Of a DNA stretch of 64,000 nt, positions 19,224 to 28,122 are shown in pieces. Position 1 is the first letter of the stretch. The number at the start of each line of letters is the position of its first letter. The translations under genes and the position numbers were made by a program. The stretch lies in NCBI RefSeq assembly GCF_000688415.1, contig NZ_JIAH01000006.1, positions 62,001 to 126,000 on the forward strand. Reading direction: 5' to 3'. Source of the stretch: Corynebacterium pseudodiphtheriticum DSM 44287 (GTDB taxonomy: Bacteria; Actinomycetota; Actinomycetes; Mycobacteriales; Mycobacteriaceae). The notes beneath the pieces were generated by a model. That model saw nothing but the letters and a program-made list of their open reading frames with translations, ran no database searches and was not told the origin of the DNA.

Positions 19224-20549
19224 TTAGCGGGCAATTCCCATTTCCACTGGCGCAAAGTCCAACTCGGTACGGGTGAGCACTTCGCCTTCCTGCAGATCCA
19301 CCATCAGAAACTCTTTGTTTTCTGCGTCGGTGACGTAAGCGATATCGCCATCGACCTTCAGGATTGGGCCGGGCTGTTGCCACTCATCTTTTTCTTTCCA
19401 TGGCTTGATAACTTCGATCCGGTCGGTGACTTTGCCGGATTCAACATCGATGATGTTCAAGTAGCCGTCGTAGGTCAAGACCACGCCATCGCCGTCAGCG
19501 GTGCGGCCCAGAGAACGGAACCAGTATGAATCCTCGAGTTCTACGGTCTTCATGGAGTAGTCGGTGGTGTCGATCAATACCACGGAGGTTGGGCGCTCAA
19601 GGTCAGCGTCTTCGTCAGTTTTGTTGTCGCCGAGGACAATCGGGGAGTCTTCGCTGCCCGCCAGATTACCGGAACGCTGATAGCCGTCTTTCGCGATGTC
19701 ATTGGCGTCTACCTTGTGGAATTCTTGGGCTTCTACATCGAAGACAATAGGTCCATTGGTGCAGCCAAAGGCGACGTTGCCACCCTTTGCGACTGCTTCG
19801 CCGTGAATACCCGGGCAGTCGTCGGTGGATGCCAGAACTTCGTTGTCCAAGCTGCGATATTCGATGCGGTGGCGCTCGTCCTCGGTGCCTACCGTGGTTA
19901 GGTAGCTACCGTCTTTGAATGGGACCGCCACACCGTGGTGTGGATCCCCGGATTCTGCGGTTACGATATGCGCCGGACGCATGGTGTCGGTGCCGTCTTC
20001 GAGTTCGTCGTTATCGAAGATCGTGATTTCGCCGGTTCCGTCGTCGAAAAGCGCAGTCTTGCCGTCGTGCTGAACCACATGGCCCGGCTTGTCGGCCGGC
20101 AAAATGTTGTCAGTCAGCTCAGGGGATTTTTCGTAGTAATGGTTGTGGTCGCCGTGAGGCTGAGTCACAGCGCCGGTGTCGAAGATCGTAAAGCCATCTT
20201 TGCCGGAAACATAGAGGTGTCGAGTGTTGCCAGCCGGGTTCAGGCGGTGGAAACCGGAGATTTTTTCTTCATCCACGATTTCGCCGGTGGCTGGGTCGAT
20301 CGTCGTCAAGCCCTTGTCATGGGAGAGTACGACGCGTTGTGGTAGGGAAGAGACTTCGGTCAGGTCAGCATCATCAGCGCCAGGAGCATCATGGTCGTGG
20401 CCCTCGTGATCATGATTGTGGTCATGAGCTTCTGAGGTGGCGGTGGTGGCTTCAGCGCTGGTGGTGTCCTCATTTGGGCTTGAGCATGCGGCCAACGCAA
20501 ATGAGGTTGCTACGGCCATAGTGACTGTGGAAAATATGCGGCGTTTCAT
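19224..20549 (-). CDS. Histidine-rich lipoprotein, AztD-like zinc metallochaperone
   Basis: The protein starts with a basic signal peptide and lipobox FALAACSS (modified Cys at residue 22 from ATG 20549). It continues with a Thr/Ala/Glu linker and a metal-binding stretch EAHDHNHDHEGHDHD (six histidines), and another HGDHNHYYEK near residue 145. The rest is a repetitive beta-propeller-like region (blocks such as LTTIDPATGEIV, FTIFDTGAV, EITIFDNDEL). This layout matches AztD, the extracytoplasmic chaperone that hands zinc to the AztC binding protein of an ABC importer. No aztABC genes are in the window, so it is an orphan here. A weak Zur-like site lies just upstream. Confidence 0.75.
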   Translation of the reverse strand: MKRRIFSTVTMAVATSFALAACSSPNEDTTSAEATTATSEAHDHNHDHEGHDHDAPGADDADLTEVSSLPQRVVLSHDKGLTTIDPATGEIVDEEKISGFHRLNPAGNTRHLYVSGKDGFTIFDTGAVTQPHGDHNHYYEKSPELTDNILPADKPGHVVQHDGKTALFDDGTGEITIFDNDELEDGTDTMRPAHIVTAESGDPHHGVAVPFKDGSYLTTVGTEDERHRIEYRSLDNEVLASTDDCPGIHGEAVAKGGNVAFGCTNGPIVFDVEAQEFHKVDANDIAKDGYQRSGNLAGSEDSPIVLGDNKTDEDADLERPTSVVLIDTTDYSMKTVELEDSYWFRSLGRTADGDGVVLTYDGYLNIIDVESGKVTDRIEVIKPWKEKDEWQQPGPILKVDGDIAYVTDAENKEFLMVDLQEGEVLTRTELDFAPVEMGIAR

Positions 20550-20560
20550 ACAAATCACAG

Positions 20561-20577
20561 TAATGAAAATGAAATCG
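20561..20577 (-). promoter_or_regulatory. Weak Zur-like site upstream of the aztD-like gene
   Basis: TAATGAAAATGAAATCG, 12-28 bp before the ATG at 20549, contains the TGAAAATG half-site typical of actinobacterial Zur boxes, but the second half does not complete the dyad. It is listed as a candidate only because the downstream protein is a predicted zinc carrier. Confidence 0.25.
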
Positions 20578-20685
20578 CCCTGCAAAAAGCTTCTTGGCAG
20601 CTGGCTGTGGCCGATTGTGTCCCGCCGTGTGGGCTAGATAGTGCGCTGAGTGAATCGTACGGTTCTACTTTAAGATGGAATCATT

Positions 20686-22506
20686 ATGGTGAACCTGTTA
20701 AATGCAGAGAATATCTCGCAATCGTTTGGTCTGAAAACCCTTCTCGACGGTGTGTCGTTGGGTGTGCAATCGGGGCAGCGCATCGGTGTCGTCGGAGTGA
20801 ATGGCGGCGGCAAAACCACGCTGCTGGAAGTACTCACAGGTTTAATAGAACCCGATGGTGGCCGAGTCTCGCGAAATTCGGATCTACGGATGGCAGTGGT
20901 TACTCAACGTGCAGAGTTAGACCCGGAAGCAACAATTGGGCACACGGTGGTCGAGCCGTTGGGGCTAGATACGTACGAATGGGCCGCGAATGCAAAAGTC
21001 CGCGATGTTTTGGGCGGGCTAGGAGTAGCCCAGCTCGGGTTAGAAACCAAGGTTGGACAACTATCCGGCGGGGAAAAACGCCGGGTGAATTTGGCGGCGG
21101 CTCTCGTGCGCGATTTGGATTTGGTGGTGCTCGATGAGCCAACCAACCACTTAGATGTTGAAGGTGTGCAATGGCTGGCGGATCACCTATTGCATCGGAA
21201 AGTAGCCGTATTGGTGGTGACCCACGATCGCTGGTTTTTGGATACTGTAGCACAGCTGACCTGGGAAGTTCACGATGGAAAAGTCGACGTGTACGACGGC
21301 GGCTACAACGATTGGATTTTTGCTCGCGCGGAGCGTCAGCGGCAGGCCGAAGCTGCCGAACAGCGGCGACAGAATTTAGCACGTAAAGAATTGGCATGGT
21401 TACGTCGGGGTGCGCCGGCACGGACGTCGAAACCGAAATACCGCATTGCCGCTGCAGAAGCACTCATTAAAGATGTCCCACCGGTGCGCAATAGTGTCGA
21501 GCTGATGTCGTTTTCTAAACAGCGACTGGGCCGCAAGGTTATCGAGCTGGAGAATGCGCGCTTGGAAACCCCGGATGGGCATGTGCTTGTCGACGATCTG
21601 ACCTGGCGCTTAGCCCCGGGGGAGCGCGTGGGCTTGGTCGGGGTGAACGGATCCGGCAAAACTACCCTGTTGCGAGCATTAGCTGGCGAGCATGAACTTA
21701 GCGCGGGGAAGCGCATCGAAGGCCAGACCGTACGTCTGGGTTGGTTGCGTCAGGAACTTGATGATTTGGACCCGCAACGTCGCCTGTTGGATGCTGTTGA
21801 AGATGTAGCAACCTATGTACACATGGGCAAAAAAGAGTTATCGGCATCGCAACTGGCCGAGCGCCTGGGGTTTAGCCCGAAGCGACAACGTACCCCGGTT
21901 GGTGATTTATCTGGTGGTGAACGCCGTCGTCTGCAACTTACTCGGGTATTAATGAGCGAGCCCAACGTCTTGCTGCTTGATGAGCCCACCAACGACCTTG
22001 ATATTGATACCCTGCAGGAGCTCGAATCCCTGTTGGATGAGTGGCCGGGCACCCTGGTCGTGGTGTCGCACGACCGCTATCTTATTGAGCGCATTACTGA
22101 TGCCGCCTATGCCTTGTTTGGTGACGGTAATTTGCAGCATCTGCCGGGCGGAATTGAACAGTATTTGCAGGTACGTCAATCTGCCCAGGATGCTGCTTCG
22201 AACGTAACCTTGGATCTAGGTTCTAGTAAGGCTACTGATTTTTCAGAGACAGAAAATAGTGGCGGTACAGGCATTTCTGCGCAGCAAGAACGCGAGATCA
22301 CCAAAGCACTGCGAGCGCTGGAACGCAAGATGGACAAGCTGGAGAAAACAGAAGCCCAGATTGACGAGAAAATGGCTGTAGCAGCGGAAAAGGTTGATAC
22401 GCAACGACTGACGGAGCTTAACGAACAAAAGGCAGAGGTTGTTGGGCGTCGAGAAGAATTAGAAGCCGAATGGATGGAGCTAGCTGATCAACTGGAGCCG
22501 AAATAA
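20686..22506 (+). CDS. ABC-F ATPase (Uup-like)
   Basis: A soluble protein with two ABC cassettes and no membrane segment. First cassette: Walker A GVNGGGKTT, signature QLSGGEKRRVNLA, Walker B LVVLDEPTNHLD. Second cassette: GVNGSGKTT, GDLSGGERRRLQLT, VLLLDEPTNDLD. Each is followed by a switch histidine (VVTHDRWF, VVSHDRYL). A C-terminal coiled-coil (about residues 530-606, heavily charged with LEK/EEL repeats) places it in the Uup branch, linked to ribosome rescue and branched DNA. ATG 20686; divergent from the aztD-like gene. Confidence 0.88.
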   Translation: MVNLLNAENISQSFGLKTLLDGVSLGVQSGQRIGVVGVNGGGKTTLLEVLTGLIEPDGGRVSRNSDLRMAVVTQRAELDPEATIGHTVVEPLGLDTYEWAANAKVRDVLGGLGVAQLGLETKVGQLSGGEKRRVNLAAALVRDLDLVVLDEPTNHLDVEGVQWLADHLLHRKVAVLVVTHDRWFLDTVAQLTWEVHDGKVDVYDGGYNDWIFARAERQRQAEAAEQRRQNLARKELAWLRRGAPARTSKPKYRIAAAEALIKDVPPVRNSVELMSFSKQRLGRKVIELENARLETPDGHVLVDDLTWRLAPGERVGLVGVNGSGKTTLLRALAGEHELSAGKRIEGQTVRLGWLRQELDDLDPQRRLLDAVEDVATYVHMGKKELSASQLAERLGFSPKRQRTPVGDLSGGERRRLQLTRVLMSEPNVLLLDEPTNDLDIDTLQELESLLDEWPGTLVVVSHDRYLIERITDAAYALFGDGNLQHLPGGIEQYLQVRQSAQDAASNVTLDLGSSKATDFSETENSGGTGISAQQEREITKALRALERKMDKLEKTEAQIDEKMAVAAEKVDTQRLTELNEQKAEVVGRREELEAEWMELADQLEPK

Positions 22507-22606
22507 TGTAGGTGTGCGGCAGGGCGAACTCTGGGCGTCGGCGCATTTATCAAACACGCTGGGTGAAAGCCGCCGGTTAGGTGGCTGCTTATGTCACCAT
22601 ATAGGT

Positions 22607-23098
22607 ATGGCTTTCTCCCGTAAATTTTTCACCGCGCTCGCAGCTACCACCGTGATCAGCGCAGGTATTCCTGCTGCTGCATCCGCACAACCGGCTTCTT
22701 CCGCACAGCCAAACCCGGTCTGGCCGACTCCAGAGGTATTGACGGCTGGGTCCTCGGCTGCCAGCGCTGGTGTAGCGTCCTGGAGTTTGGAACAGGCCAC
22801 GAAGTTGCACTTGCTGGCTATGGGGCACCACCGAAATGAAGAAGCCCAGCGCATTGCCCAGGACTGGGCTAACCAGGCTGCGCGCGGGGAAGTGGAATTC
22901 CACGCCAATGTTGGCCGTGGTCATACTGCTCATGACCGTGGGACGGGCAATATCTACCGGCTGGCTCCGCATGAGGCTGCGCAGCGTATTGCCTGGTTGC
23001 TAAGCCCTACGAATCGCACTGGTGATGGCAAGGGATTTGGTGTTTCGGGCGTTGATGCGCACGGCAACGTGTACTTGGCGGAATTTTTCTTGCACTAA
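22607..23098 (+). CDS. Secreted CAP-like (SCP/PR1) small protein
   Basis: 163 aa with a clear Sec signal (FFTALAATTVISAGIPAAASAQPAS). The mature part has helix LEQATKLHLLAMGHHRNEEAQRIAQDWANQAARGEVEFH, then GTGNIYRLAPHEAAQRIAWLLSP and a terminal VSGVDAHGNVYLAEFF strand. Order and spacing resemble a short CAP/SCP domain: the HR...A..WA helix, an internal N-x-Y motif in place of GEN, W-L/H, then the VY-x-x-x-FF ending. The canonical catalytic-like His pair is only partly conserved. Function unknown. The ATG at 22607 is preferred over an upstream ATG at 22514, as the signal peptide begins here. Confidence 0.6.
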   Translation: MAFSRKFFTALAATTVISAGIPAAASAQPASSAQPNPVWPTPEVLTAGSSAASAGVASWSLEQATKLHLLAMGHHRNEEAQRIAQDWANQAARGEVEFHANVGRGHTAHDRGTGNIYRLAPHEAAQRIAWLLSPTNRTGDGKGFGVSGVDAHGNVYLAEFFLH

Positions 23099-23161
23099 AT
23101 GTGCGTAGCCACACGCTAGCGTTGTGTACGCATCAACTAAATTAAGCGTATAATCGAGAAC

Positions 23162-23485
23162 ATGATCTTGATTAACGTTTCTTACCAAGTAAAGCCAGAG
23201 TACGCCGAAAACTTCCTGGAAGAGGTTTCCTGGTTCACGGAAGCTACTCAGGCAGAAGAAAAGAACCTGTTCTTCGACTGGTACCGCGACCCTCAGGATG
23301 CCAACCACTTCATGCTGGTAGAAGGCTTCACCGATGATGGTGCGGAAGCACACGTTACCTCTGAGCACTTCCAGCGTGCAACCGAAGAGATGCCAAAGTA
23401 CCTGGTTGAAACCCCGAAGATCATCAACACTTTGATCGAGGGTAAAACCGAGTGGGACGAAATGGCTGAATTTCAGGTCAAGTAG
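23162..23485 (+). CDS. Antibiotic biosynthesis monooxygenase (ABM)-fold protein
   Basis: 107 aa, a ferredoxin-like alpha/beta ABM domain (MILINVSYQVKPEYAENFLEEVSWFTEATQAEEKNLFFDWYRDP...FMLVEGFTDDGAEAHVTSEHFQ). Relatives include YgiN-type quinol monooxygenases and LsrG-like isomerases; the SEHF histidine is usual in that group. No heme-oxygenase Asn-Trp-His set is evident, unlike the MhuD-like protein at 42.7 kb. It is monocistronic, flanked upstream by the CAP-like gene and downstream by a structured region. Confidence 0.75.
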   Translation: MILINVSYQVKPEYAENFLEEVSWFTEATQAEEKNLFFDWYRDPQDANHFMLVEGFTDDGAEAHVTSEHFQRATEEMPKYLVETPKIINTLIEGKTEWDEMAEFQVK

Positions 23486-23534
23486 TTCCAGGTGAAATAG
23501 TCGTAGTGTAGCTTTCACGCTACGTGCTGTACCC

Positions 23535-23589
23535 GAGGGCTGTAGTACTAATCCTGGCTCCGTAGAGGAGCGGGAGTGCTGCAGCCCTC
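23535..23589 (+). terminator. Structured RNA element / terminator after the ABM gene
   Basis: GAGGGCTGTAG (23535-23545) pairs with CTGCAGCCCTC (23579-23589), including one G-U. Inside sits a second hairpin, CTCC-gtaga-GGAG. The outer stem is followed by ACTTTATTG rather than a clean U-run. It ends 34 bp before the next ATG, so it could be a terminator or a leader structure for the hydrolase gene. Confidence 0.5.
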
Positions 23590-23622
23590 ACTTTATTGCG
23601 TTAACTGTGCCACAATGGGGCT

Positions 23623-24684
23623 ATGACTGATGGTGCTATGACTGATACACAGGATCGCCAAGTAATTAGTTCTGTTTGCAATGGAACGGGAATTCTTGAA
23701 CTCAACCGCCCGAAGGTGCTGAACTCCCTGAACTTGGAGATGGTGGAGATTATTCACCGGGCGCTGGATGCATGGGCGAGAGATGATTCGGTTACGCAAG
23801 TACTGATCTATTCCAATAACCCGAAAGGCTTTTGTGCCGGTGGTGATGTACGCGCGGCACGTGAACAAAGTCTCGCGGGCAATAAGGCCGGAGTCGACGA
23901 ATTCTTCCGCAAAGAATATGCGCTTAACGACGCCATCGATAAGTTCCCGAAACCATTCATTGCACTCATGGATGGGGTGGTCATGGGGGGTGGTACCGGT
24001 ATTAGCGCTTTTGGCTCTCACCGTGTGGTGACCGAGAAAACTTTTGTTTCCATGCCAGAGATGCTCATCGGGTTTATTACAGATGTCGGCATGACATATT
24101 TTTTCCAGCGCATGGTCGGCTCGCGGGGTAAGGCGTCTCGGGCCTTGGCGCTGTACCTGGCGACGACCGCCTACCGCATGAAGGCCGCAGATCTGCTGTG
24201 GACTGGCTATGCTACCCACCAGATTGCCTCCGACGATGCCGATGCTTTCCGTGAAGCAGTTATCGAATCCGGATACGCGGCTGCGGTGGAAAAATATGCG
24301 AATACGAACCCGGATACCGCGCCGTTGGCCTCGCAGATTGAGACCATCGAGGAAGTTTTTGCGCAGGATTCCTGGGCTAGGGTCGTCACAGCTTTGGAAC
24401 AGTGTGCGGATAGAGCATTCGTCGCTGGCGTGAATGACACCTTGAAACATGCATCGCCGACTTCGCTGGTGGCAGCTGCGGAAATTTTCCGCGCAAACGC
24501 CCAGGTTGATTCGCTTGCCGACGCCTTGGATAACGAATACCGGGTTGGCGAATACTTGCGCGGCCGCCCTGATTTCGACGAAGGTGTGTGCTGTGTACTG
24601 GTCGATAAAGACGACGAACCGCAGTTCCAGCCGGATACAATTTCTGAGGTTCAGGAAGGTGAGATCCGTGAGCTCCTCCGGTAA
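23623..24684 (+). CDS. Enoyl-CoA hydratase/isomerase family, 3-hydroxyisobutyryl-CoA hydrolase-like
   Basis: Crotonase-fold protein of 353 aa with the ECH_2 (HIBCH) architecture. Blocks: GILELNRPKVLNSLNLEMV, the oxyanion-hole NPKGFCAGGDVRA, ALMDGVVMGGGTGISAFGSHRVVTEKTFVSMPEMLIGFITDVGMTYFFQRM, then the long HIBCH-specific C-terminal helical part. The MPE-x-x-IG-x-x-x-DVG motif carries the catalytic-type Glu and Asp. HIBCH acts in valine catabolism; other ECH_2 proteins have different acyl-CoA substrates, so specificity is not certain. The following membrane-protein gene overlaps its 3' end by 17 bp. Confidence 0.82.
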   Translation: MTDGAMTDTQDRQVISSVCNGTGILELNRPKVLNSLNLEMVEIIHRALDAWARDDSVTQVLIYSNNPKGFCAGGDVRAAREQSLAGNKAGVDEFFRKEYALNDAIDKFPKPFIALMDGVVMGGGTGISAFGSHRVVTEKTFVSMPEMLIGFITDVGMTYFFQRMVGSRGKASRALALYLATTAYRMKAADLLWTGYATHQIASDDADAFREAVIESGYAAAVEKYANTNPDTAPLASQIETIEEVFAQDSWARVVTALEQCADRAFVAGVNDTLKHASPTSLVAAAEIFRANAQVDSLADALDNEYRVGEYLRGRPDFDEGVCCVLVDKDDEPQFQPDTISEVQEGEIRELLR

Positions 24685-25411
24685 CAAACAGGATCGTCTG
24701 CCACCCCCGAAATTTCAGTTCGGCTGGTACCTAGCGTGTATAGCAGTCATTGTTGCCACGCTGGCTTTTCTGTGGATTAACTGGCATGCCGTGCCAGACC
24801 CGATGCCTACGCACTTCGATGCTTCGGGGACGGCAGATGGTTTTAGCGCGAAATCTTTTCCGGCAGCGATAGCCCACGTTGGCCTTGGGCCAGCGATTAC
24901 TACGGCAGTATGCGCGGGAGCTTGCGGGATTCTGGTGGGAATCACGAACCAGACCAAAGATGGCTTGCACGATAAACCAGAACGTGCGATTAATCGGCAG
25001 CGTTTACTGGCACAGTTGATGCAGCCGATGTTGGGCAAGTTTAGCTTCGCGCTTGTGGTGGTGCTGTTGGTCAGCATTACCGCCGGATTGTTTGAGTTTC
25101 CTGTTGTGGGCACCGGGGCAATTGCCATTTGGTTGCTTATCGGTGCGATTCTCGCAGTCGCTTTCGGTATGGTGGTGCGCAGCGCGCGGATCATGCAGGA
25201 ATTGGATGAGCGCTATCCACCGGCAGATCCCCGAGACAAGCTCAAGTATGGAATGTTTTATCACAACCCGGATAACCCGAGGCTATGGGTAGAGCTGGAG
25301 TCAGGGATGAATTTCACCCTGAACTTCGCGCACCGCACTGCCTGGTGGATCGCCGGAATTTTTATTGTGTTGATTCTGTCGATGGTGGCGCTGCCGATAA
25401 TTTTGGCCTAG
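24668..25411 (+). CDS. DUF1648-domain membrane protein
   Basis: 247 aa from GTG 24668 (SD AGGAAGG), overlapping the preceding gene by 17 bp. The first helix WYLACIAVIVATLAFLWINW is followed by HAVPDPMPTHFDASGTADGFSAKSF, the hallmark of the DUF1648/YhdP-like family (P-D-x-x-P-x-H-F-x-x-x-G). Further helices are at about 60-80, 115-140, 145-165 and the C-terminus (WWIAGIFIVLILSMVALPIILA). Relatives include Bacillus SdpI-type immunity proteins, but this one has no toxin gene beside it. Function unknown. Confidence 0.72.
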   Translation: MSSSGNKQDRLPPPKFQFGWYLACIAVIVATLAFLWINWHAVPDPMPTHFDASGTADGFSAKSFPAAIAHVGLGPAITTAVCAGACGILVGITNQTKDGLHDKPERAINRQRLLAQLMQPMLGKFSFALVVVLLVSITAGLFEFPVVGTGAIAIWLLIGAILAVAFGMVVRSARIMQELDERYPPADPRDKLKYGMFYHNPDNPRLWVELESGMNFTLNFAHRTAWWIAGIFIVLILSMVALPIILA

Positions 25412-25440
25412 CCCCTGAATTTTGCTACAGGGACTAGGCC
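25405..25440. terminator. Bidirectional terminator between DUF1648 gene and aceB
   Basis: GGCCTAG-c-CCCTG / CAGGG-a-CTAGGCC, a 12-bp stem with one internal mismatch, loop AATTTTGCTA. The left arm contains the DUF1648 stop codon. It separates two convergent genes, so it probably serves both. Confidence 0.85.
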
Positions 25441-25512
25441 ATGTGGAGTTCGTGTACGTGTACCACTGCGCTGTTTCAGTGCTTAAGCACACCAGGATGA
25501 ATCGGTGAATTG

Positions 25513-27696
25513 TTAAGCGTTTTTCGCTTTGAACTCACGACGACGAGCATGCAGGATTGGCTCAGTGTATCCGGACGGGGACTCGGTGCCCTTGAAAATC
25601 AGGTCGCGAGCCGCCTGGAACGCCACCGACTCGTCGAAGTTCGGAGCCATATTGCGGTAGGCATCGTCGCCAGCGTTTTGCTTGTCGACGACTTCCGCCA
25701 TCTTCTGCAGCTCCTGTTCGACGAAGTCTTTGCTGACGACGCCATGCTCAATCCAGTTAGCCAGCAGCTGTGAAGAAATACGCAGGGTAGCGCGGTCTTC
25801 CATCAGGGATACGTCGTAAAGATCTGGGACCTTGGAACAACCGACACCTTGTTCTACCCAACGGACCACGTAGCCCAGGATGGACTGACAGTTGTTGTCG
25901 ACTTCTTCCTTCTTCACCTCATCGGACCAGTCTGGGTTTTCAGCAACCGGGACGGTCAGAAGGTTCAGGAAGTTGTCGCGCTCGCCGGCCTTGCGGAACT
26001 CTTCCTGCATCTGCGGAACGTTGACGTGGTGGTAATGAGTGGCGTGCAAAGTTGCGCCGGTAGGGGATGGCACCCAGGCGGTCGATGCGCCTTCTTTCAA
26101 CTGCCCGATCTTCTTGTCCAGCATGTCTGCCATCAACTCGGTCATGGCCCACATGCCTTTACCGATTTGTGCCTTACCAGGCAGTCCCAGTGCGATACCG
26201 GTGTCGACGTTGATGTCTTCGTAAGCTTGCTTCCATGGTGCGGTCTGCATATCGGCCTTGCGCACCATCGGTCCAGCTTGCATGGAGGTGTGGATCTCAT
26301 CACCGGTGCGATCCAGGAATCCAGTGTTGATGAAGGCAACGCGCTCGCTGACCGCGGTGATCGCAGCAGCCAGGTTGGCCGAGGTACGACGTTCTTCGTC
26401 CATAACGCCAACCTTCAAGGTGTTTTTCTCCAGGCCCAGCAGCTTTTCCACCGAAGCGAACAAATCGTTGGTGAACGCTACCTCGGCAGAACCGTGCTGC
26501 TTTGGCTTCACGATGTAGATCGATCCCGCACGGGAATTCTTCCGAGGGTTATCCGATTGCAATCCTGGGATAGCGCAGGCGCTGGTCAAAACAGCGTCCA
26601 TGATGCCTTCGAAAATTTCCTCGCCGTCGACCAGGATCGCAGGGTTGGTCATCAGGTGACCGACGTTGCGCACCAGCAGCAGGGCGCGACCGTGCAGGGT
26701 CTGCTCGGTGCCAGAAAGGTCCGTGTAAGTGCGGTCGTCGTTGAGCTTGCGGGTGATGGTCTGGCCGCCCTTTTCCAGCTCTTCTTTCAGCTCACCGGTG
26801 TTCAGGCCGAACCAGTTGTGGTAGCCCAGGGTCTTGTCTTCACCATCGACGGCGGCAACGGAGTCTTCGAAGTCCACGATGGTGGAGGTGGCTGATTCTA
26901 GAATGACGTCTGACACCCCAGCCTTATCGGTCTTGCCGACGGGATGTTCTGGGTTGATCTGGATTAGGATGTGCAGGCCGTTGTTGCGCAGCACCACCTC
27001 GGATGGTGCGGATTTCTCGCCATTGAAACCGACGAGCTGTTCGGCATTGGCTAGGCCGGTGGTGGAGCCATTCACGGTGACTGCCAGCTTGTCGCCGTCG
27101 ATGGCATAAGATTCGGCATCGGCATGCGAACCTTGTTCCAGGGGAGCGACCTCGTCCAGGAAGTTGCGAGCCCAGGCGATGACCTTGTCACCGCGGACAG
27201 GGTTATAGGAATCACCTGGCTCTGCTCCGCCTTCTTCCGAGATAGCGTCTGTGCCGTACAAGGCGTCGTACAGCGAGCCCCAACGCGCATTAGCTGCGTT
27301 CAGTGTAAATCGTGCGTTGAGAACTGGAACGACGAGCTGTGGGCCAGCGACTTCGGCGATTTCGGAGTCCAGGTTGGCGGTAGTGACATCAGCCAGTGCT
27401 GGCTTGTCTTCCAGGTAACCGATCTCGCGCAGATACTTCTCGTGTTCTGCGGGATCTGGCTGGCCTGGGTTGGTACGGAAGTGCTCGTCGAGAGTCTTTT
27501 GCAGCTCGTCGCGGCGGGCCAGCAGTTCCTTGTTGCGCGGGGTGTGGGTGCGGATGATGTCTGCAAAACCATTCCAGAATTTGTCGGCGTCGATGCCGAT
27601 ACGTGGCAGCACGGTGCCGTTGACGAATTCGTAGAGGGTGTTGTCGACGTTGAGGCCTGCAACCTCTGTGCGTGGGGTGGTGTCTTCGTTAGTCAT
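25513..27696 (-). CDS. aceB: Malate synthase G
   Basis: Condenses glyoxylate and acetyl-CoA to malate, the second step of the glyoxylate shunt. 727 aa from ATG 27696 fits isoform G. Motifs: [25 protein letters not shown] (metal-binding), [52 protein letters not shown] and the C-terminal [29 protein letters not shown] is ideal. Transcribed divergently from aceA, as in C. glutamicum, across a 426-bp regulatory region. Confidence 0.96.
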   Translation of the reverse strand: MTNEDTTPRTEVAGLNVDNTLYEFVNGTVLPRIGIDADKFWNGFADIIRTHTPRNKELLARRDELQKTLDEHFRTNPGQPDPAEHEKYLREIGYLEDKPALADVTTANLDSEIAEVAGPQLVVPVLNARFTLNAANARWGSLYDALYGTDAISEEGGAEPGDSYNPVRGDKVIAWARNFLDEVAPLEQGSHADAESYAIDGDKLAVTVNGSTTGLANAEQLVGFNGEKSAPSEVVLRNNGLHILIQINPEHPVGKTDKAGVSDVILESATSTIVDFEDSVAAVDGEDKTLGYHNWFGLNTGELKEELEKGGQTITRKLNDDRTYTDLSGTEQTLHGRALLLVRNVGHLMTNPAILVDGEEIFEGIMDAVLTSACAIPGLQSDNPRKNSRAGSIYIVKPKQHGSAEVAFTNDLFASVEKLLGLEKNTLKVGVMDEERRTSANLAAAITAVSERVAFINTGFLDRTGDEIHTSMQAGPMVRKADMQTAPWKQAYEDINVDTGIALGLPGKAQIGKGMWAMTELMADMLDKKIGQLKEGASTAWVPSPTGATLHATHYHHVNVPQMQEEFRKAGERDNFLNLLTVPVAENPDWSDEVKKEEVDNNCQSILGYVVRWVEQGVGCSKVPDLYDVSLMEDRATLRISSQLLANWIEHGVVSKDFVEQELQKMAEVVDKQNAGDDAYRNMAPNFDESVAFQAARDLIFKGTESPSGYTEPILHARRREFKAKNA

Positions 27697-27748
27697 AAAA
27701 CTCCTTCTAATCCTCGCGGTCAGACCCTCAGGGGAGTACGTGATCTGT

Positions 27749-27764
27749 GTGAGTGGACACTCAC
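27749..27764. promoter_or_regulatory. Perfect 7+7 inverted repeat upstream of aceB
   Basis: GTGAGTG-GA-CACTCAC, 53 bp before the aceB ATG, so in its leader or promoter. The spacing does not fit the GlxR consensus well. The factor is unknown. Confidence 0.55.
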
Positions 27765-27779
27765 GATGGGCGTTCACTG

Positions 27780-27791
27780 TGCCCCGGGGCA
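27780..27791. promoter_or_regulatory. TGCCCCGGGGCA palindrome in the aceB promoter region
   Basis: A perfect 12-bp palindrome with back-to-back C4/G4 runs. The recalled RamA motif consists of short G4-6 or C4-5 runs flanked by A or T, so this resembles but does not strictly match it. Other C5/G4 runs in the same gap (ACCCCCG near 28024-28030, AGGGGT near 27956-27961) match that motif better. Confidence 0.4.
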
Positions 27792-27885
27792 TGAGACCAC
27801 AATAAGTGAATTGCCTCACTGTGTGTAGTGCGGTTCCGGAAACGCGTAAATTCACCCCTGTTCGACTATCGAAAATAACTTAAGA

Positions 27886-27929
27886 AAACAGTCCGATCGT
27901 ACTGTTTTAACAGTATGTCCGTACTGTTT
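27886..27929. promoter_or_regulatory. Two tandem AcnR-like operators between aceB and aceA
   Basis: Two adjacent 22-bp dyads (27886-27907 and 27908-27929), each of form AACAGT-N8-ACTGTT. Their cores CAGTCCGATCGTACTG (27889-27904) and CAGTATGTCCGTACTG (27911-27926) each match 11 of 12 fixed positions of the AcnR motif I recall, CAGNACnnncGTACTG. The exact 22-bp spacing puts both sites on the same face of the helix. They lie about 190 bp from the aceB start and 194 bp from the aceA start. Confidence 0.65.
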
Positions 27930-28055
27930 GACTGTGGCATTCGTGCACCGCATAGGGGTTTTTGTTCTGCGGGTGCTGTTCAGTGGGTATTTTCATCTCG
28001 AAAACTTATGTGAATTCTGACACTACCCCCGTCGGCTGTAGGCCACATGCAATTC

Positions 28056-28093
28056 TTGACGTGATCGGATTCATGACTCATGATGTGAATCAC
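28056..28093 (+). promoter_or_regulatory. aceA: Probable aceA promoter
   Basis: TTGACG (28056-28061), a 17-bp spacer and CATGAT (28079-28084) form a reasonable -35/-10 pair 38 bp before the aceA ATG. The palindrome GTGAATCAC (28085-28093) follows at the expected transcription start and could be a repressor contact. Prediction by eye only. Confidence 0.4.
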
Positions 28094-28122
28094 CTCATAA
28101 GCCAACGAGAAAGGGAGTTGCG

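Noticed and set aside
23593..24687. 364-aa open frame on the minus strand
   Set aside because: It is exactly antisense to the crotonase-family gene; its composition is Cys/His/Arg-rich with no domain, as expected for a mirror of coding sequence.
25849..26895. 348-aa open frame antisense to aceB
   Set aside because: Same reason: long open antisense frames occur opposite highly expressed genes.
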